Origin: Streptacidiphilus rugosus AM-16
Lineage (GTDB): Bacteria; Actinomycetota; Actinomycetes; Streptomycetales; Streptomycetaceae
NCBI RefSeq assembly: GCF_000744655.1
Contig: NZ_JQMJ01000004.1
Coordinates: 1,054,001 to 1,118,000 of the forward strand
Length of the DNA: 64,000 nt
Direction: 5' to 3'
In this document: in pieces, positions 8,200-16,859 of the stretch
Layout: every line of letters starts with the position of its first letter
How positions within the stretch are numbered: the stretch's first letter is position 1
The notes under the pieces: model-generated
What the model saw: only the letters and a program-made list of their open reading frames with translations
Database searches by the model: none
What the model was told of the DNA's origin: nothing
Translations under genes and position numbers: made by a program

Positions 8200-9630
8200 T
8201 CAGAGAATGGCGCCCGGACGGTACTTGGCCGCCTCCGGGTAGCGCGCGGCGATGTCCTCGACCCGGGCGACGACCTGCGCCACCTGGCCGGACGCCGCAC
8301 CGGTGAAGGAGAGCCGGTCCGCGAGCAGCGCGTCCAGGCCGGCCCGGTCGAGCGGGATCCGCTCGTCCGCCGCCAGCCGGTCCAGCAGCTGGTTCTCGCG
8401 GACGCCCTGGCGCATGGCCAGCGCGGACGCGACCGCGTGCTCCTTGATCGCCTCGTGCGCCGTCTCGCGGCCCACGCCCGCCCGCACCGAGGCCATCAGC
8501 ACCTTGGTGGTGCCGAGGAACGGCAGGTAGCGGTCCAGCTCGGCGGCGATGACGGCCGGGAAGGCGCCGAACTCGTCGAGCACCGTCAGGAAGGTCTCCA
8601 GCAGGCCGTCGAAGGCGAAGAACGCGTCCGGCAGCGCCACGCGGCGCACGACCGAGCAGGAGACGTCGCCCTCGTTCCACTGGTCCCCCGACAGCTCGGA
8701 GACCATGGAGGCGTAGCCGCGCAGGATCACGGCCAGGCCGTTGACGCGCTCGCAGGAGCGGGTGTTCATCTTGTGCGGCATCGCGGAGGAGCCGACCTGG
8801 CCCTCCTTGAATCCCTCGGTGACCAGCTCGATACCGGCCATCAGGCGGATCGTCTTGGCCAGGCTGCCGGGCGCGCCCGCCAGCTGGACCAGGGCGGAGA
8901 GCACGTCGTAGTCGAGGGAGCGGGGATAGACCTGACCGACGCTGGTGAAGGCGTGGTCGAAGCCGAGGTGGCCGGCGACCCGCTGCTCCAGCTCGGCGAG
9001 CTTGGCCTCGTCGCCGCCGAGCAGGTCAAGCATGTCCTGGCTGGTGCCGACCGGGCCCTTGATGCCGCGCAGCGGGTAGCGCGCGATCAGCTCCTCCAGG
9101 CGGGTGAACGCCACCAGCAGCTCGTCCGCGGCGGAGGCGAAGCGCTTGCCCAGGGTGGTCGCCTGCGCGGCCACGTTGTGGGAGCGGCCGGTCATGACCA
9201 GCTCGCCGTGCTCGGCGGCGAGCGCGGCCAGGCGGGTGAGCAGCGCGACGGTGCGGTCGCGGACGTGCTCGAGGGACTGCTTGATCTGCAGCTGCTCGAC
9301 GTTCTCGGTCAGATCCCTGGACGTCATGCCCTTGTGGATCTGCTCGTGCCCGGCGAGGGCGCTGAACTCCTCGATCCGCGCCTTCACGTCGTGGCGGGTG
9401 ACCCGCTCACGGGCGGCGATCGAGGGGAGGTCGACCTGGTCGACGACGCGCTCGTAGTCGGCGACGGCTCCCTCGGGCACCTCGATCCCCAGGTCGGCCT
9501 GGGCCTTCAGGACGGCCAGCCAGAGCTGCCGTTCGAGGACGACCTTGTGTTCGGGGGACCAGAGCCGCGCGAGCTCGCCGGAGGCGTAGCGGGCGGCCAG
9601 GACATCGGGGATGAAGGGCTTGGCGCTCAC
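8200..9630 (-). CDS. purB: Adenylosuccinate lyase
   Basis: Catalyses two beta-eliminations in purine synthesis: SAICAR to AICAR plus fumarate, and adenylosuccinate to AMP plus fumarate. The protein has 476 residues, as expected. The fumarase/aspartase superfamily signature SSAMPHKMN is at residues 281-289 with the catalytic Ser in the preceding flexible loop. TSRDLTEN near 103 and TGRSHNVAAQ near 147 supply further substrate contacts. It is cytosolic and monocistronic here. Upstream and downstream genes are unrelated. Confidence 0.95.
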   Translation of the reverse strand: MSAKPFIPDVLAARYASGELARLWSPEHKVVLERQLWLAVLKAQADLGIEVPEGAVADYERVVDQVDLPSIAARERVTRHDVKARIEEFSALAGHEQIHKGMTSRDLTENVEQLQIKQSLEHVRDRTVALLTRLAALAAEHGELVMTGRSHNVAAQATTLGKRFASAADELLVAFTRLEELIARYPLRGIKGPVGTSQDMLDLLGGDEAKLAELEQRVAGHLGFDHAFTSVGQVYPRSLDYDVLSALVQLAGAPGSLAKTIRLMAGIELVTEGFKEGQVGSSAMPHKMNTRSCERVNGLAVILRGYASMVSELSGDQWNEGDVSCSVVRRVALPDAFFAFDGLLETFLTVLDEFGAFPAVIAAELDRYLPFLGTTKVLMASVRAGVGRETAHEAIKEHAVASALAMRQGVRENQLLDRLAADERIPLDRAGLDALLADRLSFTGAASGQVAQVVARVEDIAARYPEAAKYRPGAIL

Positions 9631-10091
9631 GTTGCGCCATTCTAACGGTCCAGCTCAGCCATGCTCCGCCCACCTCTCCCCCCGGCGCGGCTCGGCGGAC
9701 CGGAGGAGGCGGACCACCGGGCAGGCGGGGCGGACGGCCGGGGCGGGCGGTCCCGGCCGACATCCGGGCCCATCACCCCGCGACCAGGCCTGGAACGCCG
9801 GACGCCGGGTACTGGGCGCCGGACACCTGACGCCGGGAACCGGCACGGCACCGGGACCGGGACCGGGACCGGCAGCATCCGAGGCGTACGGGGTGGTCAC
9901 CCAGAGACGCCCCTGTGCAGATCCGTGCGCGGCCCTGCAGCGGCGAGCGCGAACGACCGCATCGGCCTTCCCGACACGCCGACCGTCGCCCACGACGCGA
10001 CGCGGGCCCGATCCCGTTTTCGCTCCGTTCGCACCCTTCTGACCGCGTGTCACTGCCTGTTCCCCGGGCCCCTGCGTATTGCCATGGAGGG
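9631..10091. other. Gene-poor intergenic region
   Basis: These 461 bp separate the purB start from the next plus-strand gene. Frames are open on both strands because of the extreme GC content, but their composition (R/P/G/T-rich) is not protein-like. A short run of GGGACC hexamers occurs around 9850-9872. The region probably contains the divergent promoters of purB and the Tat-exported protein; I could not define a convincing -10/-35 pair. Confidence 0.5.
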
Positions 10092-11198
10092 ATGAACTCA
10101 CCCCCTGATGGATTCCCCGTGCCGCCCCGCCGCCCCACGGCCCCGTCCCGGCGTGACGTGATCAAGGCCGCGGCCGGCCTGGTCGGCGTGTGCGGCTCGG
10201 CCGCCTTCGCCGGGCCCCGGCCCCGGCAGGTCCCCGCACCGGAGGACCCGGCCGACGGCCCGCGCAGTCTGGTCCTGGCGGCGGACCAAGCCAGCGAGAG
10301 GGTGCTGCTGCTGAACGCCGACAATCCGGCCTGGCAGCACGTCAGCCCCATGGTCCACCCGATGCAGGCGGCCGCCACCGCCTCCTGGTCGTGGTCACCG
10401 CTTGACCACCCGGAGCTGAGCGGGCTTGACCCGAAGCACACCTGGTACAGCGTCAGCGAGGCCAAGTACCGCCTCTGGGCCGGTGAGCCGTGGGTGCTGT
10501 CCTGCGCGTCCGGCGGCCTGGCCGCGATGGTGTCCTACCCCGACGGGCGGGTGCAGTGGGCAGGCCGCACCGGTGCGAACGCGCACAGCGTGGAGGTGCT
10601 CCCCGAGGGCAACGTGGCCGTCGCCGCGAGCACGGAGGGGTTCGTGCGGATCTACACCGCCTCCCAGTCGCCCCTGTCGACCCGCTTCACCCAGTTCGAC
10701 CTCGCGGGCGCGCACGGCCTGCAGTGGGACCGCACCAGGAGCCTGCTGTGGGCCGTCGGAGACACGGTTCTGCTCGCGCTCGACGTCGGCGGCACCGCGA
10801 ACGCCCCCGTGATGAAGGTGCGGAAGACCGTCGTCCTGCCCACCAGCGGCGGTCACGACCTGAGCCTGGTCGCGGCCGCCCCGGACCGGATGTGGGTCAC
10901 CACCGACAGCCATGTCTACCAGTACTCGGTCCCTGACAACGCCTTCGTGCCGTACGCGGGGCAGCTGGGCATCGACGAGGCGGGGGTGAAGAGCGTCGGT
11001 GACGACCCCGTGAGCGGCCAGGTCCTCACGGTGACACCCGACAGCGAGAACCCCTGCCAGTGGTGCACCTCCACGCTCTCGTTCCATCTCCCCGACCGCC
11101 GGACGAGCATCGCGAAGACCAGCCTGTACAAGGCGCGCTGGATGCCGGGCCTCCCGACGCCGGTGGCCCCTCCGCACGCCCCGCACACGCACGGCTGA
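10092..11198 (+). CDS. Tat-exported beta-propeller-like protein (DUF6528-like)
   Basis: A protein of 368 residues with a twin-arginine signal (PSRRDVIKAAAGLVGVCGSAAFA, residues about 17-38). The mature part shows repeated short blocks such as SLVLAADQASERVLLLNAD, GLAAMVSYPDGRVQWAG, GNVAVAASTEGFVRIYTA and RSLLWAVGDTVLLALDV, the pattern of a six- or seven-bladed propeller. It resembles DUF6528 proteins, whose function is unknown. A WCTST segment near the end contributes one cysteine. It ends in a Pro/His-rich tail. The ATG at 10092 is preceded directly by GGAGGG, which is very tight spacing, so a downstream GTG could be the true start. Confidence 0.6.
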   Translation: MNSPPDGFPVPPRRPTAPSRRDVIKAAAGLVGVCGSAAFAGPRPRQVPAPEDPADGPRSLVLAADQASERVLLLNADNPAWQHVSPMVHPMQAAATASWSWSPLDHPELSGLDPKHTWYSVSEAKYRLWAGEPWVLSCASGGLAAMVSYPDGRVQWAGRTGANAHSVEVLPEGNVAVAASTEGFVRIYTASQSPLSTRFTQFDLAGAHGLQWDRTRSLLWAVGDTVLLALDVGGTANAPVMKVRKTVVLPTSGGHDLSLVAAAPDRMWVTTDSHVYQYSVPDNAFVPYAGQLGIDEAGVKSVGDDPVSGQVLTVTPDSENPCQWCTSTLSFHLPDRRTSIAKTSLYKARWMPGLPTPVAPPHAPHTHG

Positions 11199-11209
11199 GT
11201 CGCTGACCC

Positions 11210-11256
11210 CCGCCCCGCCCGGCCCGCGCGAACGACGGCGAGCCGGGGCGGGGCGG
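11210..11256. terminator. GC-rich hairpin
   Basis: CCGCCCCGCCCGGC (11210-11223) pairs with GCCGGGGCGGGGCGG (11242-11256) with one bulged base. It sits between the convergent Tat-exported protein and the small membrane protein gene, and is a likely shared terminator. Confidence 0.55.
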
Positions 11257-11282
11257 TGCCGCGGACGGTGCGGACGGTCCGG

Positions 11283-11672
11283 TTAAGGGAGTCGGCCGGG
11301 ATGGCCGTAGGGGACCATCGCGAGCGAGGCCACGATCGCGACGAGGTGGACGAACGCCGCCAGGCCGTACGCGGGGGCCGGGCGCCTGGAGCGGGCGGCC
11401 AGCCACCCGCCCCACCCCGCGACGATCGCGATCGACGCCAGCCAGCCGCCCAGCAGCAGGGGAAAGCACAGGCTCCCGAGGTCACCCTCACCGGCGAAGC
11501 TCTCGAACCCGAGGACGAGGAGGCCGACACCGGCCCCCAGCAGCGCCGCGCCGATCGCCGCGCCGGTGACCCGATCGGCCATCGGCCGCGGCGCGGCCAG
11601 TCGCCGGCCGCCCTGCGGCGCCGCCGACGCGGGCGGGCGCTCCCGTCTCTGCGTGTACCTGTACCGCTCCAC
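11283..11672 (-). CDS. Small integral membrane protein
   Basis: A protein of 129 residues. The GTG at 11672 is preferred because GGAGG lies 6 bases upstream; the frame continues upstream to 11762 without a good ribosome-binding site. A basic N-terminus (VERYRYTQRRERPP) is followed by three hydrophobic segments: VTGAAIGAALLGAGVGLLVL, LCFPLLLGGWLASIAIVAG and LAAFVHLVAIVASLAMV. No family is recognised. It is separated from neighbours by hairpins and likely transcribed alone. Confidence 0.55.
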   Translation of the reverse strand: MERYRYTQRRERPPASAAPQGGRRLAAPRPMADRVTGAAIGAALLGAGVGLLVLGFESFAGEGDLGSLCFPLLLGGWLASIAIVAGWGGWLAARSRRPAPAYGLAAFVHLVAIVASLAMVPYGHPGRLP

Positions 11673-11860
11673 GTCCACCTCCGACGCAGCAGTCTGGCCC
11701 CGGCGTCGGCCGAATTCGATACCGCCACAGTCACATTCGGACGCCGGCTCCGCTTCGGCCAAAGGCCCAGCCGCACCACCCTCCGGCGGGGCGAGGCTCT
11801 GCCGACATGCGGCTCCGGCGCGCGTGCGGTAGGTCTCAGCGACGGGCCAGTTGCACCATC

Positions 11861-11978
11861 AGGGGCGCGGGGCTCCGCTCGATGAACTGCGTGCGCGAGG
11901 ACCCCCCGGTGCGGACGGCCCTGCGCAATCGGGGACCCACCACCTGGGGTGGCTCGTCGAGCAGAGCCCCGCGCCCCT
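11861..11978. repeat. Long-range inverted repeat of a streptomycete intergenic element
   Basis: AGGGGCGCGGGGCTC (11861-11875) is matched perfectly by its reverse complement at 11964-11978, giving a 15-bp stem around an 88-base loop that contains TGAACTGCGTGCGCGA and ACCCACCACC. Sequences built on AGGGGCGCGGGG-AACTGCGCGA occur repeatedly between genes in streptomycetes; a related single arm lies at 51423-51452. The rest of the 325-bp gap 11673-11997 holds no gene that I can support. Confidence 0.55.
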
Positions 11979-11997
11979 CGGGGGTGCGACTGCCGCC

Positions 11998-12375
11998 TCA
12001 GTGGACCAGGAGGGCGAGGAGGCGGTCGGCCTCGGCGGCGGGGTCGGCGGAGAGGCCGCAGTGGACCGGTCCCGGCTGGACCACCGTGCTGCGCGGGGCG
12101 GTAAGCCACCGGAAGCGGCGGCCCGGCTCCTCGTCCGCGGCCTGGCCGGCCGCCGCGCCGCCGCCGCAGACGCCGGCCACGGCGTCCAGCGCGGCGCGGA
12201 CCGCGGCGACGTCCGCCGCCGGGTCGAGCGCGAGCAGCCGCGCCTCGTCCAGGTGGATCGCCGCGCGCAGCACGCCCGCCTGGCGGCTGTAGACCAGAAC
12301 CCCTGCGTTGATCTGCTCGCCGCGTTCGACCCGCGGCACCACGCGCACCAGCGCGTACTCGTAGACCAGCTTCAC
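11998..12375 (-). CDS. DUF3037 family protein
   Basis: A protein of 125 residues starting at a GTG that overlaps the upstream HipA-like kinase stop (GTGA, 12372-12375). The DUF3037 pattern is visible: KLVYEYALVRVVPRVERGEQ then INAGVLVY at the N-terminus and FRWLTAPRSTVVQPGPVHCG near the C-terminus. DUF3037 genes are known to be coupled to HipA-like kinase genes in many bacteria, suggesting a partner or substrate relationship; no biochemical function is established. Confidence 0.85.
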   Translation of the reverse strand: MKLVYEYALVRVVPRVERGEQINAGVLVYSRQAGVLRAAIHLDEARLLALDPAADVAAVRAALDAVAGVCGGGAAAGQAADEEPGRRFRWLTAPRSTVVQPGPVHCGLSADPAAEADRLLALLVH

Positions 12376-13166
12376 GCCGCCACCCACCAATCCCTCGGGC
12401 CGGCCGCCCGCGTCGCCAGCTGCGTCACGTAGGCCGCGCGGACCGCGTCCGGGTCCTCGAAGCCCGGCTCGTCCGCCAGCCAGACGTCGGGGACCAACGC
12501 CAGCACCTCGGCCAGCAGCGTCTCCGTCACCCTCGGGCCGAGCTCCGCGTCCGCCGCCGCGAGGTTCGGGCCGAAGGGGGCCAGGACGTGGTCCGAGGCG
12601 TCGTAGGGCTTGCGGGCGGACGCGGACGCGCGCGGCCAGTTGTGATGGAAGATCAGGCTCGCCCCGTGGTCGATCAGCCACAGTTCGCCGTCGCGCATGA
12701 GCAGGTTCGGGTTGCGCCAGGAGCGGTCCACGTTGCCGATGAGGGCGTCGAACCAGACCACCCGCCCCGCCGTCGCCGCGTCGACCGCGAAGGCGAGCGG
12801 GTCGAAGCCGAGCGCACCGCTGAGGTAGGCCATGCCGAGGTTGGTACCGCCCGAGGCCTTCACCAGGTCCTGCACCTGCTGGTCGGGCTCGCCGACCGCG
12901 ACCCGCGGATCGACCTCCATCCTGGCCAGCTCCGGCACCCGCAGGCCGAGCCGCCGGGCCAGCTCACCCGCGACGACCTCCGCGACGAGCGCCTTGCGGC
13001 CCTGCGCCGCGCCGACGAACTTGGCGACCCAGAGCCCGGCATCGCGCGCCGCCCCGCCCGCAGCCCCGCCCGAATCCCCCGTCTCCGCCGCCTCGACCAG
13101 GCCCGGCAGCGAGCCGCCCTCCCGAAGCGGCGTCACATAACGGTCCGCCGTCACCTCTCGCAACAT
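12372..13166 (-). CDS. HipA-like kinase family protein
   Basis: A protein of 264 residues with a HipA/PI3K-type kinase fold. A nucleotide-binding Lys is likely in LWVAKFVGAAQGRKALVAEV (residues about 45-65). The catalytic segment is FDALIGNVDRSWRNPNLL with Asp and Asn at the expected places, followed by the metal-binding Asp in LWLIDHGASLIFHH. It lacks the N-terminal HipB-interacting domain of true HipA toxins and there is no HTH antitoxin gene beside it, so a classical HipBA toxin-antitoxin pair is unlikely. It is translationally coupled to the DUF3037 gene. The target is unknown. Confidence 0.8.
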   Translation of the reverse strand: MLREVTADRYVTPLREGGSLPGLVEAAETGDSGGAAGGAARDAGLWVAKFVGAAQGRKALVAEVVAGELARRLGLRVPELARMEVDPRVAVGEPDQQVQDLVKASGGTNLGMAYLSGALGFDPLAFAVDAATAGRVVWFDALIGNVDRSWRNPNLLMRDGELWLIDHGASLIFHHNWPRASASARKPYDASDHVLAPFGPNLAAADAELGPRVTETLLAEVLALVPDVWLADEPGFEDPDAVRAAYVTQLATRAAGPRDWWVAA

Positions 13167-13295
13167 GCGTCACACCCTATCGAGCCCCACGCGGCGGATC
13201 CGCAGGCCCGCGCGGTGGCGAGGGCGGCGAGGGCGTGCCAGTGTGACCAGGAGCGCGGAAGTAGAACAGTGACCCCAGCCGTGAGAAGACAAGGG

Positions 13296-14663
13296 ATGGG
13301 CACGATGGAACGACCCCGGATCCTCGTGGTCGGCGGCGGCTTCGCCGGCGTCGAGTGCGCACGACGGCTGGAGCGGCAGCTCGCCCCCAGCGAGGCGGAG
13401 ATCGCGATGATCGCGCCGTTCAGCTACGAGCTCTATCTGCCGCTGCTGCCGCAGGTCGCGGCCGGGGTGCTGACGCCGCAGTCGGTCGCCGTGTCACTGC
13501 GGCGGATGCTGCGCCGGACGCGGATCGTGCCGGGCGGCGCGGTCGGCATCGACGCGAAGGCGAAGATGGTGATCGCCCGCAAGATCACCGACGAGCTGAT
13601 CGCCGAGCCCTACGACTACCTGGTGCTCGCGCCCGGCAGCGTGACCCGCACCTTCGACATCCCCGGCCTGGTCGACCACGCACGCGGCATGAAGACGCTG
13701 GCCGAGGCCGCCTACGTGCGCGACCACGTGATCTCCCAGCTCGACCTCGCCGACGCGGCCACCACGCAGCAGGAACGTATCTCCCGGCTCCAGTTCGTCG
13801 TCGTGGGCGGCGGCTACGCCGGTACCGAGACGGCCGCCTGCCTCCAGCGGGTCACCGCCTCGGCGGTGCGCCGCTATCCCCGGCTCAACCCGAACCTGAT
13901 CAAGTGGCATCTGGTCGACATCGCCCCGAGGCTGATGCCCGAGCTGGGCGAGAACCTGGGCGACACCGCCATGGAGCTGCTCCGCAAGCGCGGCATCCAG
14001 ATCTCCCTGGGCGTCTCTGTCGCCGAGGTCGAGGACGAGTCGGTCAAGCTGACCGACGGGCGGGTGATCCCCTGCCGGACGCTGATCTGGACCGCGGGAG
14101 TCGCCGCGAGCCCGCTGGTCGCCACGCTCGACGCGGAGACCGTGCGCGGACGCCTGGCGGTGACCGCCGACATGCGGGTGCCGCAGTGCGACGGCGTCTT
14201 CTCCCTGGGGGACGCGGCCGCCGTGCCGGACCTGGCGGCGGGCGACGGGGCGGTCTGCCCGCCGACCGCGCAGCACGCGCAGCGGCAGGGCAAGCAGGTC
14301 GCCGACAACGTGATCGCCTCGCTGCGCGGCCAGGAGCTCAAGCCGTACTTCCACAAGGACCTCGGCCTGGTCGTCGACCTCGGCGGCGCGGACGCGGTGT
14401 CGAAGCCGATGGGCGTGGAGCTCACCGGCATCGCCGCCCAGGGAGTGGCCCGCGGCTACCACCTGATGGCGTTGCGCACCAACGTCGCCAAGGTCCGGGT
14501 GATCACGAACTGGCTGCTGAACGCGACCGCCGGGGACGATTTCGTCCGCACCGGCTTCCAGTCGCGCCGCCCTGCCAGGCTGCAGGACTTCGAGTACACG
14601 GACTCCTACCTGACCAAGGACCAGATCCGCAGCCACACCGCGTCGCTGCGGGCGAGGCAGTGA
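13296..14663 (+). CDS. Type II NADH dehydrogenase-like FAD oxidoreductase
   Basis: A peripheral-membrane flavoprotein expected to pass electrons from NADH to quinone without proton pumping. The protein has 455 residues. The FAD-binding loop GGGFAGVECARRL is at residues about 12-24; the NAD-binding loop VVVGGGYAGTETAACL lies near residue 170; the FAD-contacting GVFSLGDAAAVP segment is near residue 300. The C-terminus (TNWLLNATAGDDFVRTGF) fits the membrane-binding helical end of NDH-2. The start is ATG 13296 or ATG 13305; AAGGG at 13291 favours 13305 by spacing. It is divergent from the HipA-like gene and stands alone. Confidence 0.85.
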   Translation: MGTMERPRILVVGGGFAGVECARRLERQLAPSEAEIAMIAPFSYELYLPLLPQVAAGVLTPQSVAVSLRRMLRRTRIVPGGAVGIDAKAKMVIARKITDELIAEPYDYLVLAPGSVTRTFDIPGLVDHARGMKTLAEAAYVRDHVISQLDLADAATTQQERISRLQFVVVGGGYAGTETAACLQRVTASAVRRYPRLNPNLIKWHLVDIAPRLMPELGENLGDTAMELLRKRGIQISLGVSVAEVEDESVKLTDGRVIPCRTLIWTAGVAASPLVATLDAETVRGRLAVTADMRVPQCDGVFSLGDAAAVPDLAAGDGAVCPPTAQHAQRQGKQVADNVIASLRGQELKPYFHKDLGLVVDLGGADAVSKPMGVELTGIAAQGVARGYHLMALRTNVAKVRVITNWLLNATAGDDFVRTGFQSRRPARLQDFEYTDSYLTKDQIRSHTASLRARQ

Positions 14664-14854
14664 CCGCGGGGCCCTGACACGGGCTCCGTGACACCGGGGC
14701 TTTCGCGCCCTGGGCGGCGGGTTGCGACCTGCGCCGTCCAGGGCGAGATCATTCTGGCATGCACGCGCCAGGCTGTCACCCGTCTGCACGCAATTGACGA
14801 CGACACGATCATCCTGCCGCCACGGAACTGTCCGCACGCCCTAACTTTGCGTGC

Positions 14855-16339
14855 ATGCTCGACCACCCTTCGCCATTCGCGCAGTCCGGGCTGCCTCGCC
14901 CCTCCCGCCGTCGCATGCTCGGCTCGGCCGCGGGCGCCGCGCTGCTGACGGCCGCCGGCACGGCCGCCGCGCCCGCCGCCCGCGCCGCGACGACGGGCGA
15001 GCCGCGGAGCACCCCCTCCCGCAGCGCGTCGCGCACGCTGCCCGCCGACGCGCACGCCGCCGCGGCCGTCCGCGCGGAGTACCTGCACAGCTGGCACGGC
15101 TACACCGCGGCCGCCTGGGGCCACGACGAGGTGAAGCCGCTCAGCGGCGGGCACAACGACTTCTTCGCCATCGGGCGCACCTTCGGACTCTCCATCGTCG
15201 AGGCCCTGGACACCCTCTACCTGATGGGCTGCGACCAGGAGCTCGCCCGCGCCCGCGCCTGGGTCGAGGCGCATCTCGACCCGACCCAGAACGCCGACAT
15301 CCACGTCTTCGAGGCGATCATCCGCCTCGTCGGGGGCCTGCTCGCGGGCTACAACACCACGCACAGCCAGGTGCTGCTGGCGCGCGCCCGCGAGTTCGCC
15401 GACCGGCTGCTGCCCGCGTTCACCTCCTCCCCCACCGGGATCCCCTACACCCACGTCAACCTCCGCACCGGGCGGGCCCACGGCCGCGAGGTCCCGCTGG
15501 CCGAGGCGGGGACCAGCGTGATGGAGTTCGGGCTGCTCTCCCGGCTGCTGGGCGACGCCCGCTACTACGACGCGTCGATGCGGGCCTACCGCGCGGTGCT
15601 GGCCAGGCGCAGCTCGCTCGACCTGCTCGGCACCGTCATCGACGCGGAGTCCGGCCGCTGGCTCGACCACACCTCACGCGCGCCCGATCCGCCCGTCGAC
15701 TCCTTCTACGAGTACCTCTGGGCGGGCGGGCGGCTGCTCGGCGACAGCCGGCTGACCGGCTGGTACCGCCTGCTGACGAAGCCGGTGCTCGCCCACCAGA
15801 GCGACGTGCGCGGCGGCCGGCTCTGGTTCCACGGCGTCGACGCGGCGAGCGGCGCGCGCACCGGGCCGACGTACCAGTCCGAACTGGCCTGCTTCTACGC
15901 GGGTCTGCTGGCCAAGGGCGGCGACGTGAGCCGGGGCGCGGCGTACTTCCGCTCCTGGTCCGCCGTGCTGGCACGCCATCCGGTCCTGCCGGAGACCGTC
16001 GACTACACCACGCTGGCCGCCGTCGACTCCGGCAGCGAGCTGCGCCCCGAGTACGCCAACGCGGCCTTCGACCTGTGGCGGGTCACCGGCGAGTCCGGCT
16101 ACAAGCAGGCGGCCTGGAACTGGTTCGAGAGCCTGCGCTCGCACCACAGGGTCGCCGGCGGCTACACGATCGCCGCGTCGGTCGACGGCTCCGCCGTCCG
16201 ACTGGGCGACCTGACGCCCGGCTACTGGTTCGCCGAGAACCTCAAGTACCTGTGGCTGATGTTCTCGCGCACGCCACGCTTCGACTACCGCAACGGCATC
16301 CTCTCCACCGAGGGCAAGGTGCTCGCCGGCGCCCGCTGA
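14855..16339 (+). CDS. Tat-exported glycoside hydrolase family 47 (alpha-mannosidase-like)
   Basis: A protein of 494 residues. The N-terminus has a twin-arginine signal (PSRRRMLGSAAGAALLTAAG, about residues 16-37). The mature part shows the (alpha/alpha)7-barrel pattern of class I alpha-mannosidases: WHGYTAAAWGHDEVKPLS near the start, SIVEALDTLYLMG, then FEAIIRLVGGLLAGY, and the terminal FRTPRF-like block ending ILSTEGKVL, whose Thr is the conserved calcium ligand of GH47. GH47 enzymes trim alpha-1,2-mannose and are mainly eukaryotic, with a bacterial branch in actinobacteria and Caulobacter. A role in degrading fungal or own mannosylated proteins outside the cell is inferred. Confidence 0.85.
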   Translation: MLDHPSPFAQSGLPRPSRRRMLGSAAGAALLTAAGTAAAPAARAATTGEPRSTPSRSASRTLPADAHAAAAVRAEYLHSWHGYTAAAWGHDEVKPLSGGHNDFFAIGRTFGLSIVEALDTLYLMGCDQELARARAWVEAHLDPTQNADIHVFEAIIRLVGGLLAGYNTTHSQVLLARAREFADRLLPAFTSSPTGIPYTHVNLRTGRAHGREVPLAEAGTSVMEFGLLSRLLGDARYYDASMRAYRAVLARRSSLDLLGTVIDAESGRWLDHTSRAPDPPVDSFYEYLWAGGRLLGDSRLTGWYRLLTKPVLAHQSDVRGGRLWFHGVDAASGARTGPTYQSELACFYAGLLAKGGDVSRGAAYFRSWSAVLARHPVLPETVDYTTLAAVDSGSELRPEYANAAFDLWRVTGESGYKQAAWNWFESLRSHHRVAGGYTIAASVDGSAVRLGDLTPGYWFAENLKYLWLMFSRTPRFDYRNGILSTEGKVLAGAR

Positions 16340-16449
16340 CAGCCGGACGCCCTCGACGCTCCGTCCCCGGACCTGCGACCTTCGGACGAGACGGGCACCG
16401 GTCCCGAGGCCGGTCCCCGCAGATCGGATGCGGGCCTAGCGTGACTGGC

Positions 16450-16848
16450 ATGGAGATTCCGCAGCACCACCGACAGGCCGTCGTCCCGCACATCATGGTC
16501 GACGGCGCGGCCGAGGCGATCGCCTTCTACGAGGCGGCCTTCGGTGCCGTCGAGCACCTGCGTCTGGAGCGGGCGGACGGAGGGATCAGCCACGCCGAGA
16601 TCGCAGTGGCCGGCTCCACGCTGATGCTCAGCGACGCCGACTCGCCGGACTTCGCCGCGCCCGGCCCCGCGTGAGCCTCGGTCGTGCTGCACGTGTACGT
16701 CCCCGACGTGGACGCCGTCACCGCCCGTGCCGTCGCCGCCGGCGCGGTCGTGCTCGCGCCGGCGGCGGACATGCCCTACGGGCTGCGGCAGTCGATGCTG
16801 CGCGACCCGTTCCGGCACGTCTGGGTCCTGCTGACCCCGCTGACCTGA
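16450..16848 (+). pseudogene. VOC/glyoxalase-family protein broken by an in-frame TGA
   Basis: The frame from ATG 16450 reads MEIPQHHRQAVVPHIMVDGA and continues as a typical PhnB-like VOC protein (AIAFYEAAFGAVEHLRLE, then HAEIAVAGSTLMLSD). It stops at TGA 16672-16674. The same frame then continues without shift as VVLHVYVPDVDAVTARAVAA and ends LRDPFRHVWVLLTPLT at 16848. Both halves are needed for one VOC module of about 132 residues. The TGA is therefore a nonsense mutation or a sequencing error; recoding is less likely. As written, the product would be 74 residues. Confidence 0.85.
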
Positions 16849-16859
16849 CCGTCAGCGGG

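Noticed and set aside
9842-9876. Short GGGACC hexamer run between purB and the Tat-exported protein.
   Set aside because: Only about three to four units in very GC-rich DNA, with no flanking structure; not a CRISPR array or a recognised repeat family.
12372-13166. HipBA toxin-antitoxin system.
   Set aside because: There is no HipB-like helix-turn-helix gene next to the kinase and the N-terminal HipA domain is absent. The coupled gene is DUF3037.
16672-16674. Selenocysteine recoding of the TGA in the VOC gene.
   Set aside because: VOC proteins of this type have no cysteine or selenocysteine at this loop and no obvious selenocysteine-insertion hairpin follows. A nonsense change or a sequencing error is simpler.
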